From an uncultured Treponema sp. (lineage in GTDB: Bacteria > Spirochaetota > Spirochaetia > Treponematales > Treponemataceae): a stretch of DNA of 25,641 nt. The stretch is taken from contig CALFJF010000064.1 of NCBI GenBank assembly GCA_937877535.1, positions 1 through 25,641 on the forward strand, in the 5' to 3' direction. Position 1 is the first letter of the stretch; each line of letters begins with the position of its first letter. Positions 15,317-22,911 of this stretch are shown here, piece by piece. The notes under the pieces are model-generated. The model worked only from the letters and a program-made list of their open reading frames with translations, ran no database searches and was not told the origin of the DNA. A program made the position numbers and the translations under genes.

Positions 15317-16063
15317 ATGAAAAGAAATTTCTCATTTCTTAAAAATCTTTTGGACGATTACAAAATCCTCCTTCGTTCAATTCCGTCGGTTACCGTTTCC
15401 GTTTTTATTCTTTCGCTCGTTTGCGCAAATTTGATGGCGAACAAAGAACTCGTGAATTTTCGTTTTCTCGCGCTTGATTGCGGTTTTGTTTTTAGTTGGA
15501 TTATGTTTTTGTGCATGGACGTAATCTGCAAGCGGTGGGGCGCGGTGGCTTCAATCAAAGTGAGCGTTTTGTCGCTTTTGATAAATCTTGTCGTGTGCGC
15601 CATTTTTGCGCTTTTGAGTTTGTCCCCCGGAATGTGGGGTGCGTTCTACGATTCTGAAAACAAATTGGTAAACGACGCACTAAATGCAACGTTTGGCGGA
15701 AGTTGGTACGTTGTTTTGGGTTCGAGCCTTGCCTTTTTGGTTTCGTCCGTTGTGAACGCGGTTTTGAACGGCGCAATCGGAAAATCGCTTTCTAAAAATG
15801 GATTTGGGTCGTTTGCGCTCCGCTCTTATGTTTCAACGTTTGTCGCTCAACTTGTTGATAATTTGGTATTTGCCACGGTCGTTTCAAAAATCTTTTTTGG
15901 GTGGACATGGACGCAAGTTGCGATTTGTTCCGTAATCGGAGCATTTTTTGAACTTTTGTGCGAAGTCATTTTTTCTGGCATTGGATACAAAATCGTCTGT
16001 GGTTGGGAAAAAGAAAACGTTGGAATCGATTATTTTGATTTTCTTGAAAAGAAACGCGCATGA
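15317..16063 (+). CDS. VUT/YhhQ-family transporter (queuosine-precursor type)
   Basis: This 248-aa protein is polytopic, with about six membrane helices. The segment ANLMANKELVNF, the LDCGFVFSWIMFLCMDVICK stretch and the later RSYVSTFVAQLVDNLVF follow the pattern of the VUT/YhhQ family (Asn-Lys after helix 1, an acidic residue before a wrinkled helix, Arg-Ser...Gln-x-x-Asp). Members import preQ0, preQ1 or queuosine for tRNA modification, so this bacterium may salvage the precursor. Shine-Dalgarno GAGAGG (15304-15309) lies 7 bases before the ATG at 15317. In-frame ATGs at 15242 and 15290 lack one. The leader can fold over this site. The stop overlaps the dehydrogenase start by four bases. The transported compound is inferred from the family only. 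Confidence 0.78.
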   Translation: MKRNFSFLKNLLDDYKILLRSIPSVTVSVFILSLVCANLMANKELVNFRFLALDCGFVFSWIMFLCMDVICKRWGAVASIKVSVLSLLINLVVCAIFALLSLSPGMWGAFYDSENKLVNDALNATFGGSWYVVLGSSLAFLVSSVVNAVLNGAIGKSLSKNGFGSFALRSYVSTFVAQLVDNLVFATVVSKIFFGWTWTQVAICSVIGAFFELLCEVIFSGIGYKIVCGWEKENVGIDYFDFLEKKRA

Positions 16064-16737
16064 ACGTTGTTGTTACGGGGGATTCGAGCGGAATTGGAGT
16101 TCACGTTTCAAGGCTTTTTTTGAAGCGTGGACACACCGTTTTTGGACTCGACAAAAAAGAAAGCGCGATACAACCTTTTGAAGAGGGCGCGAAAAATTAC
16201 AACCATTTTGTTTGCGACATCGTTGATGTTGCTTCGCTTCCAAAAATCGAGTGCGTTGAGATTTTGGTGAATAACGCGGGAATTCAAAGCGCACTCGACG
16301 ATGATATTCGCGTGAATCTGCTTGGCTCAATGCGAGTAACCGAAAAATACGCTTTTCAAAGTTCCATAAAATCCGTTCTTTTTAACGCTTCCGTGAGCGC
16401 GTTGAGCGGAAACGAATTTGCCACTTACGCGGCAAGCAAAGCGGGCGTTGTGGGCTACATGAAACATTGCGCGATTCGCCTTGCAAACGAATTCAAAGCC
16501 ACGTGCAACGCGCTTTGCTTTGGCGGAGTTGCCACAAAATCAAATCGCTCGGTCATGGAAAATCCCGCTCTTTGGAAAAAAATCATGGACGTAACGCCAT
16601 TAAAAAGATGGATGAGCGAAGACGAGGCTGCGGAGTGGATTTATTTTCTAACCGTTGTCAATTCGTTTTGCACGGGGCAAGCGATTGACGTTTCTGGCGG
16701 CGAGCGAAATTGTGCCGACCTTTTTGTCTGGAATTAA
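16060..16737 (+). CDS. Short-chain dehydrogenase/reductase
   Basis: This 225-aa classical SDR oxidoreductase has the Rossmann glycine motif TGDSSGIG (6-13) and NNAG (71-74). Catalytic Tyr123 and Lys127 lie in YAASK, with Ser111 or Ser113 before them. Asp31 at the end of the second strand favours NAD(H) over NADP(H). The C-terminal GQAIDVSGGE is typical. The N-terminus is tight, starting directly with the first strand. It is slightly shorter than the usual 240-260 aa, with a short loop after strand 3. The ATG lies in the ATGA overlap with the transporter gene, so the two are coupled. The substrate is unknown; the partnership hints at chemistry on the imported compound, but that is speculation. 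Confidence 0.88.
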   Translation: MNVVVTGDSSGIGVHVSRLFLKRGHTVFGLDKKESAIQPFEEGAKNYNHFVCDIVDVASLPKIECVEILVNNAGIQSALDDDIRVNLLGSMRVTEKYAFQSSIKSVLFNASVSALSGNEFATYAASKAGVVGYMKHCAIRLANEFKATCNALCFGGVATKSNRSVMENPALWKKIMDVTPLKRWMSEDEAAEWIYFLTVVNSFCTGQAIDVSGGERNCADLFVWN

Positions 16738-16753
16738 AATTGTGCAAAAAATC

Positions 16754-16778
16754 GGTGGTTGAGTTTATCGAAACCACC
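16754..16778. repeat. Palindromic intergenic repeat, copy 3
   Basis: Arms GGTGGTT (16754-16760) and AACCACC (16772-16778) flank the loop GAGTTTATCGA. There is no T run on the plus strand, so it is not a standard terminator. A degenerate further copy (GGTTGAGTTTGTC, 16864-16876) lies downstream in the same 218-base gap. Confidence 0.8.
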
Positions 16779-16834
16779 AGTAAAAACAAGCAGTCATTTC
16801 AACTCGCTCAAAGTTCGTTCCTCGGTATCAGTAT

Positions 16835-16860
16835 AAAAAAAAGACAGGAAGTCGTTTTTT
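16835..16860 (+). terminator. Weak terminator-like hairpin before the secG promoter
   Basis: An A-rich arm ending in GAC (16835-16844) faces GTC followed by G and six T (16851-16860) across AGGAA-type loop bases, with one mismatch. It would separate the dehydrogenase operon from secG. Confidence 0.4.
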
Positions 16861-16865
16861 AGCGG

Positions 16866-16892
16866 TTGAGTTTGTCTGACTTTTCGTATAAT
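16866..16892 (+). promoter_or_regulatory. Promoter of the secG-ptsN-V-ATPase operon
   Basis: The -10 TATAAT (16887-16892) is a perfect consensus. The likely -35, TTGAGT (16866-16871), has a short 15-base spacer and lies in a degenerate copy of the palindromic repeat. The leader to secG is about 57 bases. Confidence 0.55.
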
Positions 16893-16955
16893 ATGTTGAA
16901 ATCCGTTGCGTTTTCAAAATGATGGGAACGGATATTTTTGGAGTGGAATGTAAAT

Positions 16956-17507
16956 ATGGGTGCTATTGGTGTAGTTCTTTTGGTAGCGTTTGTTATTGTG
17001 TGCGTCCTTTTGATTCTTTTGGTTCTTGTGCAAGACCAAAAGAGCAGTGGCATGGGAGGTCTTTTGGGTGGCGGAAATTCTGCTGCATTCGGCTCTCACT
17101 CTGCGTCGGTGCTTACAAAAACGACCGTTGTTTTTGTTGTTTTGTTTTTTATAACGGCGTTTTTCCTTGCTTTGGTGAACAAAAAGCCTTCTACTGGAAA
17201 CGACCTTGCGGGAGCGGCGGCGGAAGCGGGATTGCTTCCTGATTCTTCGGCAACTTCAACAGACGAATGGTGGAAAAACGACACGACTCCCGAAGTGCCC
17301 GAAAGTGCTTCAGAAACTTCGGCGAGTTCAGAGTCTTCGGTGGAAACGCCTGCTGCTGAATCAAAATCTTCTGAAACGTCTGAAACGCTCACAATGAATG
17401 CGGAAAGCGAAACGGTGGTGGCTTCGCCAGTGGCTTCTGAAACAGTTGAAACAAAAGAAGAAAACCCCACAGAGTCGATTCCAGTTCAAACGGAAAGCGC
17501 ACAATAG
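16956..17507 (+). CDS. secG: Protein translocase subunit SecG
   Basis: This 183-aa inner-membrane protein is a partner of SecYE in protein export. Two membrane helices (about 3-26 and 57-75) flank the family loop QDQKSSGMGGLLGGGNSAAFG. After residue 77 comes an unusual tail of about 105 residues, very rich in Ser, Thr, Glu and Ala with hardly any basic residues, absent from the 110-aa E. coli protein. The ATG at 16956 was chosen because SecG proteins begin a few residues before helix 1. GGAG at 16940-16943 lies 12 bases upstream, a little far, so an upstream TTG at 16938 is possible. It is the first gene of the long unit. The ptsN-like gene starts within 10 bases of its stop. Confidence 0.9.
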   Translation: MGAIGVVLLVAFVIVCVLLILLVLVQDQKSSGMGGLLGGGNSAAFGSHSASVLTKTTVVFVVLFFITAFFLALVNKKPSTGNDLAGAAAEAGLLPDSSATSTDEWWKNDTTPEVPESASETSASSESSVETPAAESKSSETSETLTMNAESETVVASPVASETVETKEENPTESIPVQTESAQ

Positions 17508-17516
17508 GCGGTGAGT

Positions 17517-18008
17517 ATGAGTCTTGAGCGAATATTTCCAAAAGAAACAATTGTAGTTCCCGTTGAAAGTAGCGAAAAAGACGAACTTCTTGAGGAACTT
17601 GTTGAAAAAATTGTTCAAAAAATGAAAAATCAGCGTTCGGATTTTTCTGAAATTGACAGAGCAGAAGTGATTTCTGCTTTGTTGGAACGCGAAAAAGCAA
17701 TGTCCACGGGCATTATGGAATCAGTGGCAGTTCCCCACGCTTTGGTTTCTAGCATAAAAGCGGGGAGCATTGGCGCAATCGGCATTAGTCGCGAAGGAAT
17801 CGATTGGGATTCCCTTGACGGTCGCCCCGTTCGCGTGGTGTTTTTGATTTTGGGCGCAAAAGACGAAACCGAATCTCACATTCAAGTCTTAAAATCCCTT
17901 GCGACCGTTCTTCAAGTTTCAGGTTTTATAGAAAAACTGTGTTCACTCTCTTCTCCTTCTGACGTTTTTGACGCTTTGCGCCTTGCAGAAGAAACGGGAA
18001 CGGTCTAA
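17517..18008 (+). CDS. ptsN: PTS EIIA domain protein, fructose/nitrogen-regulatory type
   Basis: This 163-aa cytoplasmic phosphocarrier is of the EIIA-fructose/PtsN fold. The signature EREKAMSTGIMESVAVPHA carries the phospho-accepting His74. No EIIB or EIIC genes are nearby, so it is more likely a regulator (nitrogen PTS style) than a sugar importer. Many spirochaetes keep only HPr, its kinase and such EIIA proteins. A GTG at 17511 could add two residues; the ATG at 17517 is preferred, with AGGCGG (17506-17511) just upstream. It lies 9 bases after secG and 25 before the first ATPase gene. Its place in front of the ATPase genes suggests co-expression, though direct control of the ATPase is only a guess. 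Confidence 0.87.
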   Translation: MSLERIFPKETIVVPVESSEKDELLEELVEKIVQKMKNQRSDFSEIDRAEVISALLEREKAMSTGIMESVAVPHALVSSIKAGSIGAIGISREGIDWDSLDGRPVRVVFLILGAKDETESHIQVLKSLATVLQVSGFIEKLCSLSSPSDVFDALRLAEETGTV

Positions 18009-18033
18009 ATCAAAATCAAAAAAGGGCAAAAAA

Positions 18034-18345
18034 ATGGCGGAACGCGAAGAAATAAAGACAATCAATCACTTGCTTGAAGTTGAAAAAAACGCGCAGGCGA
18101 TAATTCAAGCAGCACAGGCTGAAGCCGACAAAAAAGTGAGCATGGCAAAAGCGGAAACGGAAAAGAAATTTCGAGCCGAGTTTGAAAAAATGGTTTCTGA
18201 AAAAGAAAGCGAGTTTTCAGCAAAGTCGGAGCAGATTTCTTTGGAAGTCAAAAAAGAATCGGAAGATTTCAAAAAGCGCATTTCTTCTTTAACAATAGAT
18301 GTTGAGGCTTTTGGGCGTTTTTTAGACGGCGTTTTGTTCGCGTAA
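18034..18345 (+). CDS. V-type ATP synthase subunit G/H (peripheral stalk coiled coil)
   Basis: This 103-aa protein is almost entirely charged heptad coiled coil, with Ala/Glu/Lys repeats such as AQAIIQAAQAEADKKV. This is the hallmark of the small stalk subunit (AhaH, NtpF, yeast G) that pairs with subunit E to tie the rotor head to subunit I. Sequence alone would be ambiguous; its place as first gene of the ATPase block makes the call firm. Start: ATG at 18034 with AAGGG at 18022-18026. An upstream in-frame start would overlap the ptsN-like gene. The stop is followed directly by an 18-codon frame reaching the next gene. Confidence 0.82.
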   Translation: MAEREEIKTINHLLEVEKNAQAIIQAAQAEADKKVSMAKAETEKKFRAEFEKMVSEKESEFSAKSEQISLEVKKESEDFKKRISSLTIDVEAFGRFLDGVLFA

Positions 18346-18402
18346 ATGAGAAAAATCGGTTTCGGATATTCGGATAAGAATCGTTCAAAAGGAATTGGCT
18401 GA
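18346..18402 (+). CDS. 18-codon mini-ORF filling the gap between ATPase genes (doubtful)
   Basis: An ATG follows the TAA of the stalk gene with no gap, in the same frame. The ORF ends in TGA right before the ATG of the subunit C gene. The peptide is MRKIGFGYSDKNRSKGIG. It has no Shine-Dalgarno of its own and may only serve re-initiation or coupling. The ribosome-binding site AAAAGGA of the next gene lies inside it. Confidence 0.2.
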   Translation: MRKIGFGYSDKNRSKGIG

Positions 18403-19470
18403 ATGTTTGGACAAAAAAAAAGAATAGCAGCAAAAAAACGCTTTGGAGCGATGAGCGGCGACGCGGCGACGGCTTTTGTGAACGCAAAAGCGTGCGGTAT
18501 GCTTTCAAAATCGTTTGTGTGCGGGCGTGAATCAAAACTTTTTGCGGCTCGGTCGCTTCGTGAACTTTACTCTATTCTTTTTCAGGCGGACGTGCCAAAC
18601 GTTCCCGAACGTTTGCTTGCAAAGGAAATCGAAAAAAAATCGGAAATGCGTTTTGTGGATTCGTTTACTTCGCTTGTTCATCATTTTTCGCGTCCAAATC
18701 CTGTTTTTTTCGCCCTGCTTCATTTTTACGATTACGACAATCTCAAAGAAATTGGCGCGGCGTTAAACCTTGGAGAAAGTTCGCTTCCGAATATCGTTGA
18801 TACGCATGAGTTTTCGATGCTTGATTATAAATCCTGGCCAGATATTTCCAAAATGACCCAAAATTCGAGTCTTTCGTGGTACGATAAAATCCCGGGAATT
18901 GACGGGCAGCGCAACGCGGATTCACGGCTTGATTTTCAGTATTTTGAAGAATTGTGGAAAGCAGTCAAAAAAATTCCAAGAGCGGAACGAGCAGACGCAA
19001 AAAAATCGGTCGGTTTTGAAATTACTGCAACGTGCATTTTGTGGGTTCTCCGTTTGAAAGTCTACTATAAAATGAATCCTTCGGAAATCAAAGAAAAGTT
19101 GCCGCTCGGCGGACTTCTTGAAAAAGATGGACTTCTTTTTGACGCACTCGAAATTCTCGAAACTGATATTGAAAATTTCGATTTGTGGAAAAAATGGAAA
19201 TTTGCGCGCTTTTTGAATCCGCACGAAGATGGCGAAGTGTGGGAAATTGAGCCTGCGTATATTGAGCGCGCCTTTAATCGCGAACTTGTAAGGCGTTATT
19301 CGGTGCTGTTTCACAAAAATCCGATGAGTGTTACGAGTTTGATTTCTTGGTTCAAATTGAAGCAGCGAGAATTGGACATAATTCGTTCGGTCGCGGAAGG
19401 TTTGTGGCTTGGTCTTGATTCTGAAAAGATTTCCCGCGTGGTGTCTTTTCTTGACGAGGCGGAAAAATAA
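18403..19470 (+). CDS. V-type ATP synthase subunit C (AC39/d family)
   Basis: This 355-aa protein is the cytoplasmic adaptor that seats the central stalk on the membrane c-ring. It is all-helical and soluble. The C-terminal ISWFKLKQRELDIIRSVAEG is the family's best-conserved segment, and an aromatic-rich internal region follows the three-fold helical repeat of NtpC/Vma6. The N-terminal part is divergent. Start: ATG at 18403, with AAAAGGA (18387-18392) about 10 bases upstream. Subunit I follows after 14 bases. In Enterococcus the C gene sits after E; here it comes before I, an order unlike either the ntp or the archaeal aha operons as I know them. Confidence 0.85.
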   Translation: MFGQKKRIAAKKRFGAMSGDAATAFVNAKACGMLSKSFVCGRESKLFAARSLRELYSILFQADVPNVPERLLAKEIEKKSEMRFVDSFTSLVHHFSRPNPVFFALLHFYDYDNLKEIGAALNLGESSLPNIVDTHEFSMLDYKSWPDISKMTQNSSLSWYDKIPGIDGQRNADSRLDFQYFEELWKAVKKIPRAERADAKKSVGFEITATCILWVLRLKVYYKMNPSEIKEKLPLGGLLEKDGLLFDALEILETDIENFDLWKKWKFARFLNPHEDGEVWEIEPAYIERAFNRELVRRYSVLFHKNPMSVTSLISWFKLKQRELDIIRSVAEGLWLGLDSEKISRVVSFLDEAEK

Positions 19471-19484
19471 GGGGCGGTGAAAAA

Positions 19485-21554
19485 ATGGCTAGAACTACAC
19501 CAATGCGACTCGTTGAACTCATGGTTCTCAAAGATGATGTCAACACGGTCATTTCATTTTTAGGAAAAAGGCGGAATTTTCAGTTTCAGTCAAAAGCCGA
19601 CGCGGGAAGTGTTCTGCCTAGCCCATCTCAAGACAAAACGGACGATTCGGAAAATCAAGAAAAGGCTCAAACAATCGAAGTCGTTGAAAAAAAAGGGAAC
19701 GAATACGCGGACACGCTTGCCGCGTTAAAATCGGCGTGTCAATTTTTGGGCGTTTCGATTCCGTCTGGAAACGAAGCGGAAAAACTGATTTTTGAAGCAA
19801 AGGAACTTGACGAAAAAACAAAGGAAAACGCAAAAAACATTCTTTCTTCCGTGGATTCTTTGAAAACGCGCGTTGACGAGGCGGCGGAAAACCTAAGACG
19901 GGCAAAGGAAGCGAGCGAAGAAGCACATTCGTTTGCAAATCTAAAAGTGAGTTTTGAAGAACTTGACCACATTTCTTTTTTGTCGCTTAGAATCGGCAGA
20001 ATCGACATTGAAAAATTGCCTTTGCTCAAATCGGAACTCGGCGGGCGGTGCGTCATCGTTTCGCTTTCTGACGAAAGTGTGGCAGCGCAATCAAAAATTC
20101 TCGTGGCTTCTTCAAAACGGGCGCGGTTTTCGCTTGATTCGGAGTTAAAAAAATTCGGCTTTACGAATCTTGAAATTCCGCGCGATTTTAAGGGAGTTCC
20201 AGACGATGTTCTTGAAAGTTTGAAAAAGCAACTGTTGGAAGCGGAAAAATCGATTGCGTTTTTGGACGAAGAAAAGAACAATTTTGCCCGTTCGCACGAA
20301 AAAATGCTTTTGGAATTGATGGCTTCTTTTTCCGTCAAATCTCAAATCGAAGAAACAAAAAACGCGCTTGAATCCACGAAACTCGTTTACAGAATCACAG
20401 GCTGGCTTCCCGAAAGCGAGTGCAACGAAACTCTTTTGGATTTGGACAAAATAACAGGAAATCGCGTTGCCGTGCGCGTGTACAAACCGCACGAGGTTTT
20501 GTCCGTCATCAGCGGAAAGGAAAAAGTGCCCGTTCAGTTGAAGCACGGAAAAATCGTTGGCGCGTTTGAGCGGCTCATTTTGAGTTACGGCTCGCCTATT
20601 TACGGTTCAATCGACCCGACTCCGCTTGTGGCAATTTTCTTTACGATTTTGTTCGGAATCATGTTTGGCGACGCGGGGCAAGGGCTTGTCTTTTTGCTCC
20701 TCGGAATCCTTATGGCAAAAAACGTCGTAAAAGTCGGCGGCTGGGGAAAATTCGCTCCGATTTTTATTGCAATCGGAATCTCAAGCACGATTATGGGCAT
20801 TTTGACTGGCGAGTTTTTTGGAAACGAGGAGATTTTGCGTCCCCTTTCAAGGGCGATTACGAGTCTTTTTGGCTCTCCGCGCGACCAAATTTTGCATTTA
20901 ATGCCGAACGAAGGAAAAAAATCCGTTTTGAATATGTTTTTGTTCTTTGGATTTACGGTTGCGGTGGGATTTTTCATAAATTCAATCGGAATTATCGTGA
21001 ACATTGCAAATCAATTTGCGCTTGGACGAACGGGCAAAGCGATTTTTGGAAAAACGGGGATTTCTGGAGCGGCGTTTTTTTGGTACGTTGTTGTTTTCGC
21101 GCTCCGAATCGCGCTTTTTTCTCACGCGCCTGCGCTTTACGATTGGGTGATTATCGCGTTGACGCTTTTTTGCACGGCTTTTTCGGAACCGCTTTCGCGT
21201 CTTGTTTCTGGAGAACGCCCTGTTCTTGAAAATGGACTCGGCGGTGCGGTTATCGAGGGCGTGGTAGAAGTTCTTGAAACGGTCATCAGTTATCTTTCGA
21301 GCTCAATTAGTTTTATTCGAGTGGGCGCGTTTGCGTTGGCACACGCCGTTCTTGGACTTATCATTTCCACGCTCACGGAACTTGCGGGCGTGGGTGGAAT
21401 CGCGGTGTTGCTTGTGGGAAACGGAATCGTTGTTGTGCTTGAAGGCATGATTGTGGCGATTCAAGTTATCCGTTTGCAATATTACGAATTCTTTTCCAAA
21501 TTTTTCAACGAAACTGGACGCGAATTCAAACCGTTTGCGTTCGAGTTCAAATAA
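19485..21554 (+). CDS. V-type ATP synthase subunit I (a subunit)
   Basis: This 689-aa membrane stator carries the ion half-channels next to the c-ring. The N-terminal ~350 residues are cytoplasmic, with two long coiled coils (such as KTRVDEAAENLRRAKEASEE and KKQLLEAEKSIAFLDEEKNN). The C-terminal half has seven or eight membrane helices, beginning near the PLVAIFFTILFGIMFGDAGQG signature that marks the family. The essential arginine is present as Arg612 in SFIRVGAFALAHA, matching SYLRLWALSLAH of the yeast a subunit. Purine-rich GGGGCGGTGA precedes the ATG. The gene ends 24 bases before subunit K. No residue clearly indicates sodium over proton use. Confidence 0.96.
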   Translation: MARTTPMRLVELMVLKDDVNTVISFLGKRRNFQFQSKADAGSVLPSPSQDKTDDSENQEKAQTIEVVEKKGNEYADTLAALKSACQFLGVSIPSGNEAEKLIFEAKELDEKTKENAKNILSSVDSLKTRVDEAAENLRRAKEASEEAHSFANLKVSFEELDHISFLSLRIGRIDIEKLPLLKSELGGRCVIVSLSDESVAAQSKILVASSKRARFSLDSELKKFGFTNLEIPRDFKGVPDDVLESLKKQLLEAEKSIAFLDEEKNNFARSHEKMLLELMASFSVKSQIEETKNALESTKLVYRITGWLPESECNETLLDLDKITGNRVAVRVYKPHEVLSVISGKEKVPVQLKHGKIVGAFERLILSYGSPIYGSIDPTPLVAIFFTILFGIMFGDAGQGLVFLLLGILMAKNVVKVGGWGKFAPIFIAIGISSTIMGILTGEFFGNEEILRPLSRAITSLFGSPRDQILHLMPNEGKKSVLNMFLFFGFTVAVGFFINSIGIIVNIANQFALGRTGKAIFGKTGISGAAFFWYVVVFALRIALFSHAPALYDWVIIALTLFCTAFSEPLSRLVSGERPVLENGLGGAVIEGVVEVLETVISYLSSSISFIRVGAFALAHAVLGLIISTLTELAGVGGIAVLLVGNGIVVVLEGMIVAIQVIRLQYYEFFSKFFNETGREFKPFAFEFK

Positions 21555-21564
21555 ATATTTTCTT

Positions 21565-21570
21565 AAGGAG
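21565..21570 (+). promoter_or_regulatory. Strong ribosome-binding site of the c-ring gene
   Basis: AAGGAG lies 8 bases before the ATG and is the best Shine-Dalgarno in the ATPase block. The other subunits have weaker sites. This fits the need for many c subunits per complex. Confidence 0.75.
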
Positions 21571-21578
21571 TATAAAAA

Positions 21579-21881
21579 ATGAAAAAGCGGGTTTTTGCAT
21601 TGGTTGTTGCGCTGACGGTCGCGTTTGTTTCAACGGCGGCGGCTCAGGACGCTTCGGCGGCGGCTTCTGGAGGCAGCATGATTAAGTACATTGCTGCAGC
21701 AGTCGCAGTCGGTATTGCTTGTATTGCGGGCGGCATGGCAGTCGGCAAAATCGGTGCGGCGGCAATGGGCGCAATGAGTGAAAACGCGGAACTTTCAGGA
21801 AAAGCGTTGCCGTTCGTTGGTCTTGCAGAAGGCATTTGTTTGTGGGGCTTTTTGGTCGCGCTTCTCATCATCATTTTGTAA
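21579..21881 (+). CDS. V-type ATP synthase subunit K (c-ring proteolipid)
   Basis: This 100-aa rotor-ring protein has two parts. The first is a signal-peptide-like start (MKKRVFALVVALTVAFVSTAAAQ) and a Ala/Ser linker (to about residue 33). The second is a single two-helix hairpin: 36-66, rich in Gly and Ala, and 77-100. The ion-binding carboxylate is Glu84 in GLAEGICLWGF. Enterococcus NtpK is twice as long (four helices), so this ring uses the short archaeal-type unit with one carboxylate per hairpin. The Gln and Thr ligands of sodium-binding NtpK are not visible, so proton use is a little more likely, but this is unproven. The N-terminal extension suggests a processed precursor. Confidence 0.93.
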   Translation: MKKRVFALVVALTVAFVSTAAAQDASAAASGGSMIKYIAAAVAVGIACIAGGMAVGKIGAAAMGAMSENAELSGKALPFVGLAEGICLWGFLVALLIIIL

Positions 21882-21907
21882 AGATAATATAATTTAGGAA
21901 GAACGTT

Positions 21908-22240
21908 TTGGAATATTTTGTCATTGGCGAACGGGAACTTGTGATTGCGTTCAATCTCGTCGGTGTGCAAGGTGTCGTGGCTCAAAATCGAGAGGAGGCA
22001 CTTGCCGCTTTTAATCGAATTACAGGACGAGGCGGTGTGCAGGGCGTTCCGTCGTCTGAGCGTCCAAAAGTTCTGGTTCTAACGGAGGCTGTGTCCGCGC
22101 TTCTTGAGGAGGAAGTGCTTTCTTGGCAGCGCGGTGCGCAGTATCCGCTGATTGTTGAAGTTCCGGGGATTCACGGGCGACTTGAAGGAAAAAAATCCCT
22201 CTCTGACGCAATCCGCGAGGCGGTTGGAATCTCGGTCTAG
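21908..22240 (+). CDS. V-type ATP synthase subunit F
   Basis: This 110-aa central-stalk protein helps couple rotation to catalysis in the A3B3 head. The N-terminal EYFVIGERELVIAFNLVGVQGVV matches the first strand and helix of the family (IGD-x-x-T-x-x-GF-x-L-x-GV), and the C-terminal ISV tail and helical end fit. It begins with TTG at 21908, supported by AGGAAG (21896-21901) 6 bases upstream and by the family's N-terminus; no ATG would give it. The rare start may hold down synthesis right after the highly expressed c subunit. The gap to subunit E is 17 bases. Confidence 0.9.
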   Translation: MEYFVIGERELVIAFNLVGVQGVVAQNREEALAAFNRITGRGGVQGVPSSERPKVLVLTEAVSALLEEEVLSWQRGAQYPLIVEVPGIHGRLEGKKSLSDAIREAVGISV

Positions 22241-22257
22241 CGAAAAACGGAAAAAAA

Positions 22258-22911
22258 ATGGAAGAGTTACGGTCTACCGAAATCCTCGACAAAGAAATCG
22301 AGGCGGATGCTCGAAAAAAAGCGGAAAAAATCCAAAAAAACGCGGAAGCGGAATGTGCGCGGATTTTGAGCAGCGTTGACGGGCGCATAAAAGATGCTGG
22401 CGAAACATTGGCATCTCAATACAAATCGAGAATCGAAAAATATGAGCAAAACGCAAAAAGCGCGTTGCCGCTTGAAGAAGCGCGTTTTTTGGTGCAATTT
22501 TACGCTGATTCCGTGATAGGTGCGTTCGGCGAGTATCTCAAAAATCTTGGCAAAGAAAAACGGCTGTCTTTGATAGAAAAAAAATGCAAAAAAGTCGTGC
22601 TTCTTTTGAGCGAGAAATCCAAAAACGCAAAACTGAAATTCCGTGCGAAATCGTTTGGGCTTTCAGATTCCGAGGTGCGAACGGTTTTGGATTTTCCCGA
22701 AATTTCCTTGATTTCTGTTGAAGAAACGACATTTGAAAAATCGGGCGAAGAAGCGGTGCGCGGAAACAACATTCACGAAGGAATCATTCTTGAAAGCGAG
22801 GACGGAACCGTGCGCATTAGACTTACGATTGAGCAGATTCTTCGGGAAATTATGGACGAATATTCCGAGGAACTTGCCACGCATTTGTTTGGAGGAACAT
22901 TACCACAATGA
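22258..22911 (+). CDS. V-type ATP synthase subunit E (peripheral stalk)
   Basis: This 217-aa stator protein pairs with the coiled-coil G/H subunit. The N-terminal half is a long charged coiled coil (residues ~5-75, such as EADARKKAEKIQKNAEAECA). The C-terminal domain ends with GIILESEDGTVRIRLTIEQI and LATHLFGG, as in NtpE, which contacts subunit B. The purine-rich AACGGAAAA upstream is a weak ribosome-binding site. The stop overlaps the subunit A start (ATGA, 22908-22911), so translation is coupled. Codon use is still the AT-leaning type of the region. Confidence 0.93.
   Translation: MEELRSTEILDKEIEADARKKAEKIQKNAEAECARILSSVDGRIKDAGETLASQYKSRIEKYEQNAKSALPLEEARFLVQFYADSVIGAFGEYLKNLGKEKRLSLIEKKCKKVVLLLSEKSKNAKLKFRAKSFGLSDSEVRTVLDFPEISLISVEETTFEKSGEEAVRGNNIHEGIILESEDGTVRIRLTIEQILREIMDEYSEELATHLFGGTLPQ

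Noticed and set aside
16754..16778. Repeat copy 3 as terminator of the dehydrogenase operon
   Set aside because: The hairpin is not followed by a T run on the plus strand; the weak hairpin at 16835-16860 is a better candidate.
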